From assembly GCA_001856825.1 (NCBI GenBank), contig ATMD01000003.1, forward strand, positions 27,796 to 91,795: a stretch of DNA of 64,000 nt, given 5' to 3'. The notes under the pieces were generated by a model. The model was not told where the DNA came from, did no database searches, and saw only the letters and a list, made by a program, of their open reading frames with translations. Source of the stretch: Thermoplasmatales archaeon I-plasma. GTDB lineage: Archaea > Thermoplasmatota > Thermoplasmata > Thermoplasmatales > GCA-001856825. This document shows positions 59,566-64,000 of this stretch, piece by piece; the first letter of the stretch is position 1, and each line of letters opens with the position of its first letter. The translations under genes and the position numbers were made by a program.

Positions 59566-61432
59566 CGAAATCCTCCAGTGTTTTGAAATTTACAGTATTT
59601 TCTCTTACCTCGAAGATTGAGTTTACAGACTCTCTCATAATCTTGATTCTCTGGCGGACGTAATTGCTTACATCATATTGGTTCGTGATGTTGTAGCTAG
59701 TTTCAAGGTATTTGGTGATGTTCCCCTTGTGGACAGTTCCGATGAGTTGAGTCCCGCACTTTCTGCACTTTCCTGTTATGGGCGGTCGTCGATAAATGCG
59801 GTTGCACGATGTGCACCTGAAAGTCTGTGATCCAAACTTATTGAGGTTCCCCATTATGTCGGGGATAAAGTGGGACTTTAGGATTCTCTCTGCCATATCA
59901 GATGCATCAACGGCCCTCAACTTTCTTGCTAGTTCCAGTGTCATCTCAAGTTTCTGCTCCATGCTCGGTATACTCTTGTAACTTGAATTTATAGTCCCGA
60001 GGTTTATTGATGACGTATCATCACTGAATCCGCACTTAGGAAAAAAATCTCCCTTTGCAATCCTCATCCCTGCAGTTACGACAAATTTCATAACTTCCGA
60101 GGGGTCAGGGAACTTCATAGTCATCTCAAGTAATTCTGGAGGGTATTCGCCTGTGATGTCAAGGTTTAGTGCTTCCTTGTCAATCTCCGTCGGATTAATC
60201 CTTAGGGAAAGAACAAGTGGCGCGTCCATAAGACTACCTCTTGAATTGGGCAGATAATCAAGGGAGAAATTCAGCAGTCCGTCAAGAAGAAGCATGATTG
60301 AGTCTTCGTCCCCGTCACAATTCCTCCTCTTTGCAGCGTGAAAAAAAGGATGGGCATAACAGACATCCCCCTCAGTATAGCCGATAATTCTGCCCAGTAT
60401 GCCTCCCGAGGTATGAGGTGCCAGGCCTATTATTAAGGTGCCGATCAGGTCCTCCTTTGTCTTGGCACGATAGAAGGGATCAAGATTGTAGAATTTCTGG
60501 AGAAGATCATCCACAAAATTAGACACCCTTAGAAGGTAATCCCCCGCCTTTTTGCTCGGTACAATGTCCTGCGGGAAAATCTCAATTATCTGAGATATGT
60601 CCACAAGTTCATTACCCTTGTAATCCTTGGTATATCCCAATTTCCTGGCAGTCTCAGTTGTGAGACCTATCTCGTCCAGTCTTGCATGCGTTAATGGAAC
60701 GTCAGACATATCAAACCGGCAAGTGCCATCCTTGAATGGATACACTGATCTAGACGCCCTAAGAACACCTTTCTCCAAAGGTTCCGGCGTCTTGTGAGTG
60801 GAAGTAAGTCCCCTTACCCCATTAACCTTCTTTGGAAGAACTACGCCCAGTTCCTCTCCCTTTTTTCTCAGGACTTCAGATATGTTTACATCAAACTCCT
60901 TGGTTCTGTCAGTGGGGGTTGTATGAGCACCACATTTCTCGCAGGTGTTCAGGTACGTTGAGTTCCCACATCCAGGACACTGCCGGATCTGCATCTCAGT
61001 TCCAGACAGTTCCTCGTACTGGTTTAGGTCTCTCCTGTTCTTCTGGATGTTGCCAACAGGGAAGAGTACGTGAACAGGTGGGTTCATCTTTCTCTCTTCC
61101 GCCTTCTCTGGTCTTCCCATCCTTGCCCCGATCCTCGACAGTCCCTTTGGGTAGACAGGAAATCCTGCCAGGTCGTTGATTGTTTTCATTATATCATTAC
61201 CATATGCCTTCTTTTCAGAGACTGGTCTGGAGTTTTGGATCCTCATTCCAAGCGGTACCACAAGGCTCAGGTAATTCCTCACAGTTATCTTGTCAGTTAC
61301 GTCGTACTCGCACAACAGGTCTGCAAGGAACCTCCTGGTGAATTCTGTATCTGGGAGTTCAAGGTGATCGTCCTTAATCGTGGAGTCATTTTCCAATATC
61401 TCCCTAAACAGCTGGATATCTTCTATGTTCAC
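59555..61432 (-). CDS. polC: DNA polymerase II large subunit DP2, C-terminal part
   Basis: A 625-residue frame that covers the catalytic part of archaeal DP2. QCPGCGNSTYLNTCEKCG-like zinc motif (CPGCG and CEKCG), then GLAPHTSGGILGRIIGYT and the active-site NCDGDEDSIMLLLD, and a late CTSCNRIYRRPP...CRKCG zinc motif. The apparent GTG start at 61432 overlaps the end of the N-terminal frame, but the frame continues upstream with PLHPRYTYLWHD, a block normally inside DP2. So this is one gene with the N-terminal part, separated by a frameshift; an independent start is unlikely. It follows rnhB and the N-terminal part in the same operon. Confidence 0.9.
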   Translation of the reverse strand: MNIEDIQLFREILENDSTIKDDHLELPDTEFTRRFLADLLCEYDVTDKITVRNYLSLVVPLGMRIQNSRPVSEKKAYGNDIMKTINDLAGFPVYPKGLSRIGARMGRPEKAEERKMNPPVHVLFPVGNIQKNRRDLNQYEELSGTEMQIRQCPGCGNSTYLNTCEKCGAHTTPTDRTKEFDVNISEVLRKKGEELGVVLPKKVNGVRGLTSTHKTPEPLEKGVLRASRSVYPFKDGTCRFDMSDVPLTHARLDEIGLTTETARKLGYTKDYKGNELVDISQIIEIFPQDIVPSKKAGDYLLRVSNFVDDLLQKFYNLDPFYRAKTKEDLIGTLIIGLAPHTSGGILGRIIGYTEGDVCYAHPFFHAAKRRNCDGDEDSIMLLLDGLLNFSLDYLPNSRGSLMDAPLVLSLRINPTEIDKEALNLDITGEYPPELLEMTMKFPDPSEVMKFVVTAGMRIAKGDFFPKCGFSDDTSSINLGTINSSYKSIPSMEQKLEMTLELARKLRAVDASDMAERILKSHFIPDIMGNLNKFGSQTFRCTSCNRIYRRPPITGKCRKCGTQLIGTVHKGNITKYLETSYNITNQYDVSNYVRQRIKIMRESVNSIFEVRENTVNFKTLEDFDDT

Positions 61433-62811
61433 GTCATGCCATAGGTAGGTATACCGCGGGTGTAGCGGAACCCCCGAAGTAGGGCGGATGCACCTATGGC
61501 GCTTTTCTCATCATTCACTTCCGGAATCCTGCCTATCTTCTGCAGGCACAGCTTTTCCCACCACGATTCTGTGAAAGCACCAGGAAATAGAACTTTGTTA
61601 TTTTCTATGAACTCGCCGAATGATATCATTATCTCTCCTAGGTCAACTATCTCTCTTATGGCCCCCTCATGCTCCCTGAACATCTGCTCATTCCTTAGTG
61701 TCACCAGGCTTCCGTTTTCAAGAAGGACAGTCGGCCCTTCAAGGGTTGAATTGGCTACAACTGCACCTGCCTTCCCAGGTCTTTCCATCTTTATCTGGGT
61801 ACCTATTGCTATGAAATCATCAAGTACTTTCATGGTCACTGGATTGATCGCAACAGCGGCAAGGCCTGTATTCCTTGACCTCCCATAACGGAGCCTGAAA
61901 CCCCCCTTCTTTGAGGGGTATGCGAGAGCAGGCCTCCCTGCGAGCATTTCCTTCAGGTAGTTGGAGTTCGGGAATACATTCTTCTCAGTTTTCTTCTCCG
62001 ATGAGAAAGACCAGCCTTCCAGTCCGAAAGTGCTCACGTACTTCTTTAGCTTCGGTCCTTTTAAAATGAGGCCCTCCGCAATTACAAGAGCCATTCCACC
62101 TCTAAGCCTGTTTGTTTCTATATCAGGCAGATTCCTGTGGCCTGTTATTTCTGCCTCTTCCGTTCCTTCGCCAGTAATGCACACTGGAGATCCCTTGACT
62201 GCCGCCTCTATCTCCTCCACTGTGGGCAGGTACTGCAGATGCTGCACTCTTGCATATAACGGTATCTCCTCTTTTGACCTTTCTATCTCTTCCTGGCTTG
62301 CAACATATTTTCCGATTCCAAACTTTCTGCGAAGGAGGTCCCCTACGAATACGCTCAGTGCTTGCGCTGTGCCGCCTGCGCTTCTTATAGGCCCTGAATA
62401 ATAAATTGCAAGGTAATTCCCACCGTTTCTCTGTTTTATCTTCACTCCTGTTATGCCTTCCAGCGGTGCAACCAAAATACCCTCTGTAAGTATTGCAAGG
62501 GCTACCCTTATTCCCTTCTCAATCCTGACTTCTTCTGGTCCGTCATAGCTTTGAGACACAGATAGGGCAGCTTCGATAGCCACCCTTTCTCTGTCATACT
62601 TCTTGGAAAGTTCCTTTATAATGTCCGATGCCTTTATGCCCGTCAGCGCCTGGACCCTACCTGCCAAGTCCTCAGCCTGGGGTATCTCAACAGATGTCTC
62701 ACAGTCCTTGCCCTGTGACCTTGCCCTTCTCGCTATATCATATTGAAAGCTCGAAAGGTTTTTCAAATTCTGAAAGTAATTTTCGAGCTGATCTGACATT
62801 GATACACTCAT
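61429..62811 (-). CDS. polC: DNA polymerase II large subunit DP2, N-terminal part (frameshifted)
   Basis: A 460-residue frame with the N-terminal part of DP2 (YFQNLKNLSSFQYDIARRARSQG, then EVRIEKGIRVALAILTEGILVAPLEGI and YYSGPIRSAGGTAQALSVFVGD). The reading leaves homology near residue 447: the end RYTRGIPTYGMT is the out-of-frame version of what should read GVPLHPRYTYLWHD. One added base at the C5 run 61471-61475 (G5 on the coding strand) would restore a single gene of about 1,090 residues, as expected for DP2. Either the sequence has an error there or the gene is truly shifted. An inactive replicative polymerase is unlikely, so an error or recoding is favoured. Confidence 0.9.
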   Translation of the reverse strand: MSVSMSDQLENYFQNLKNLSSFQYDIARRARSQGKDCETSVEIPQAEDLAGRVQALTGIKASDIIKELSKKYDRERVAIEAALSVSQSYDGPEEVRIEKGIRVALAILTEGILVAPLEGITGVKIKQRNGGNYLAIYYSGPIRSAGGTAQALSVFVGDLLRRKFGIGKYVASQEEIERSKEEIPLYARVQHLQYLPTVEEIEAAVKGSPVCITGEGTEEAEITGHRNLPDIETNRLRGGMALVIAEGLILKGPKLKKYVSTFGLEGWSFSSEKKTEKNVFPNSNYLKEMLAGRPALAYPSKKGGFRLRYGRSRNTGLAAVAINPVTMKVLDDFIAIGTQIKMERPGKAGAVVANSTLEGPTVLLENGSLVTLRNEQMFREHEGAIREIVDLGEIMISFGEFIENNKVLFPGAFTESWWEKLCLQKIGRIPEVNDEKSAIGASALLRGFRYTRGIPTYGMT

Positions 62812-62832
62812 TTTGTTGTAGAATAAATAATT

Positions 62833-63447
62833 TCAATAATCATCCAGCGTAGATGTAATTGCGTTAACGGTTTTCCATGACTTCCTCACGTGTGGTGGGA
62901 GCGACCTGTTCCTCTTATAATAATCCTTGAGGAACTTTATCGTCCTCTCATCGGACGGATACCCTGACCCGAAATCGCCAATTTCGTTCTTTATTGATAG
63001 GATCTCCTTTTCCCTGGTCACCTTTGCAACGATTGAGGCAGCAGAAACTAGCGGGAAATGAACATCTGCCTTGTGCTTTGAGATTATGTTCCTGTTTCCG
63101 CTGAGTTCCGTGAGGAGCCTGGAGAACCTTTCTTCGTTGACGTCTGGGCAGTCTATGATATATTCATTTTCAGGCCGTATCATCTTAGCTATTGTTCTTG
63201 CCTCAAGTAAATTGAGACCTTTCTTGAACGTAGCTTCGTCGATCTGACCCTCATCCACTATCACATACTCAACGGACTCCGCTGTTTCATATATCTCCTT
63301 CATCATCGACTCCCTTGTCCTCTCAGATAGTAGCTTTGAATCTTTGACGCCTATCCTCTTCATTTTATCAGGGTCCCCACAAACAACCGCAATGACCATT
63401 GGCCCGATTACTGGTCCTCTTCCAGCCTCGTCACATCCGCAGAGCAT
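62833..63447 (-). CDS. rnhB: ribonuclease HII
   Basis: A 204-residue RNase HII: GCDEAGRGPVIGPMV (catalytic Asp-Glu, residues about 4-18), KDSKLLSERTR, the IIDCPDV motif and KADVHFPLVSAASIVAKV with a third acidic residue. It removes RNA from RNA-DNA hybrids. The gene starts upstream of the DP2 gene in the same direction with a 21-nt gap, linking primer removal with the replicative polymerase. Confidence 0.94.
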   Translation of the reverse strand: MLCGCDEAGRGPVIGPMVIAVVCGDPDKMKRIGVKDSKLLSERTRESMMKEIYETAESVEYVIVDEGQIDEATFKKGLNLLEARTIAKMIRPENEYIIDCPDVNEERFSRLLTELSGNRNIISKHKADVHFPLVSAASIVAKVTREKEILSIKNEIGDFGSGYPSDERTIKFLKDYYKRNRSLPPHVRKSWKTVNAITSTLDDY

Positions 63448-63515
63448 ATGCCATCGTATTATCTACTTCCGTATTATCTTAGTCGTAAGTATTCGCATTT
63501 AGTGGAATCTCTATC

Positions 63516-64000
63516 CTATTCCCGCAAGGGTAATGAATCTTCGAGAGACACACCCTGCTCCTCTTTAATCTGATTGTCAGAAACAAAACTGATCCGTCCA
63601 AATTCAGTCTCTAGCAGGTAGTTGTTCTTCAATCCTTTTTCGTGGTAGAGGATCCTGATCCTTGTCTGCCCCCCTGCCCTCACTCTGGTAGGGTGGATTG
63701 CGTATTCCATACCATCCATCGTGAATATGTTGTATCCAAGTATCCGCGCAACTGCAGCATTCCTGGGATGATTAAGTATGAACTCCTTTTCACCGTCGTC
63801 AAGGATCGAACCCTTGTCCAATATAGCTATGGAATCGGCAAGTATTTCAGCATCTGCAAGGTCATGAGTTACATAAATTATGGAAACGCCGAATTTCTTC
63901 TGAATGTCCTTTATGTACCATCTCATGGAGTTCCTGAGAAAGGAGTCGAGGGATGATAGTGGTTCGTCCATGAGGATCAGGTCAGGATTCGTTATCAGCG
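63516..64000 (-). CDS. ABC transporter ATPase, C-terminal part (5' end outside window)
   Basis: The frame runs off the right end of the window. The visible 161 codons begin in the Walker B region (LITNPDLILMDEPLSSLD), then the switch His in YVTHDLADAEILADSIAIL, and end with a TOBE-like C-terminal domain (HPTRVRAG, LLETEFGRISF). The arrangement fits importer ATPases of the MalK/PotA/ModC type with an HPRNAAVARILGYN segment. The substrate cannot be decided without the rest of the operon. The stop is followed by about 68 nt before rnhB. Confidence 0.85.
   Translation of the reverse strand, partial: LITNPDLILMDEPLSSLDSFLRNSMRWYIKDIQKKFGVSIIYVTHDLADAEILADSIAILDKGSILDDGEKEFILNHPRNAAVARILGYNIFTMDGMEYAIHPTRVRAGGQTRIRILYHEKGLKNNYLLETEFGRISFVSDNQIKEEQGVSLEDSLPLRE

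Noticed and set aside
61429..61432. DP2 as a naturally split two-subunit gene with coupled start.
   Set aside because: Conserved DP2 sequence is found in the upstream extension of the C-terminal frame, so the boundary is a frameshift and not a natural split.
1..64000. CRISPR arrays or insertion-sequence transposases.
   Set aside because: No regularly spaced repeats and no transposase-like frame were seen; only the tyrosine integrase is mobile-element related.

Overview
The window looks like a chromosomal segment of a Thermoplasmata archaeon, most likely Thermoplasmatales. The replication and transcription genes are archaeal: PCNA, DP2 polymerase, two Orc1/Cdc6-type ATPases, RNase HII, GPN GTPase, Rpo7, Spt4 and eS24/eS31. 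Many first genes of transcripts are apparently leaderless, with a TATA box about 26 nt before the start codon. One radical SAM protein resembles a family named after a Thermoplasma acidophilum gene. There are also isopentenyl phosphate kinase, type 2 IPP isomerase and a UbiA/UbiE quinone pair. The genus cannot be decided from the sequence alone.

Region 1 (1 to about 9.6 kb) is accessory DNA. A tight plus-strand operon (1-6378), mostly led by Shine-Dalgarno sites, encodes an AT-hook tail, an ASCH-domain protein, a minimal RNA-ligase-type nucleotidyltransferase, several zinc-knuckle or orphan proteins, an amino-methyltransferase, a SLOG (cpYpsA/DUF2493) protein and a HhH-GPD glycosylase-like protein. 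It is followed by a lone minus-strand gene, a frameshifted and truncated cas6 remnant, a degenerate tRNA with a CUA-type anticodon, a small orphan gene, and a tyrosine recombinase facing the 3' end of tRNA-Val. This is the expected layout of one end of an integrated element; the other end is not in the window. The element operon is the best candidate here for an undescribed system.

Region 2 (9.7-28.3 kb) is core genome: a minus-strand operon of UbiE-like methyltransferase, a tiny Trm112-like protein, NreA with a C-terminal PIP-like motif, and an extradiol-dioxygenase-like protein; PyrH; a UbiA prenyltransferase; a B12/radical SAM protein; a saccharopine dehydrogenase-like enzyme with Dph6; a Zpr1-like protein, Fni and IPK; an aminotransferase followed by a HerA-type ATPase and DUF357; and a nuclease-helicase pair that resembles bacterial AddB/AddA.

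Region 3 (28.2-47 kb) carries tRNA-Glu(CTC), DUF1059, dCMP deaminase, an aldo/keto reductase, two Orc1/Cdc6 paralogues about 4 kb apart with an ORB-like sequence before the second, a short FtsZ-like protein lacking the GTP signature, threonine synthase, TrmJ-like, FolC, GuaA subunit A, TrmB-type regulator, tRNA thiolase, rubrerythrin, two HIT proteins, MsrA and MsrB.

Region 4 (46.9-64 kb) carries a fumarase/aspartase, the Rpo7-Spt4-dephospho-CoA kinase-eS24-eS31 operon, PCNA, two glycosyltransferases, a SIS-type sugar isomerase, a roadblock protein, a PadR regulator with a palindromic operator, MetRS, FtsZ, GPN GTPase, DP2 (interrupted by a single-base frameshift in a homopolymer), RNase HII and the 3' part of an ABC ATPase gene.
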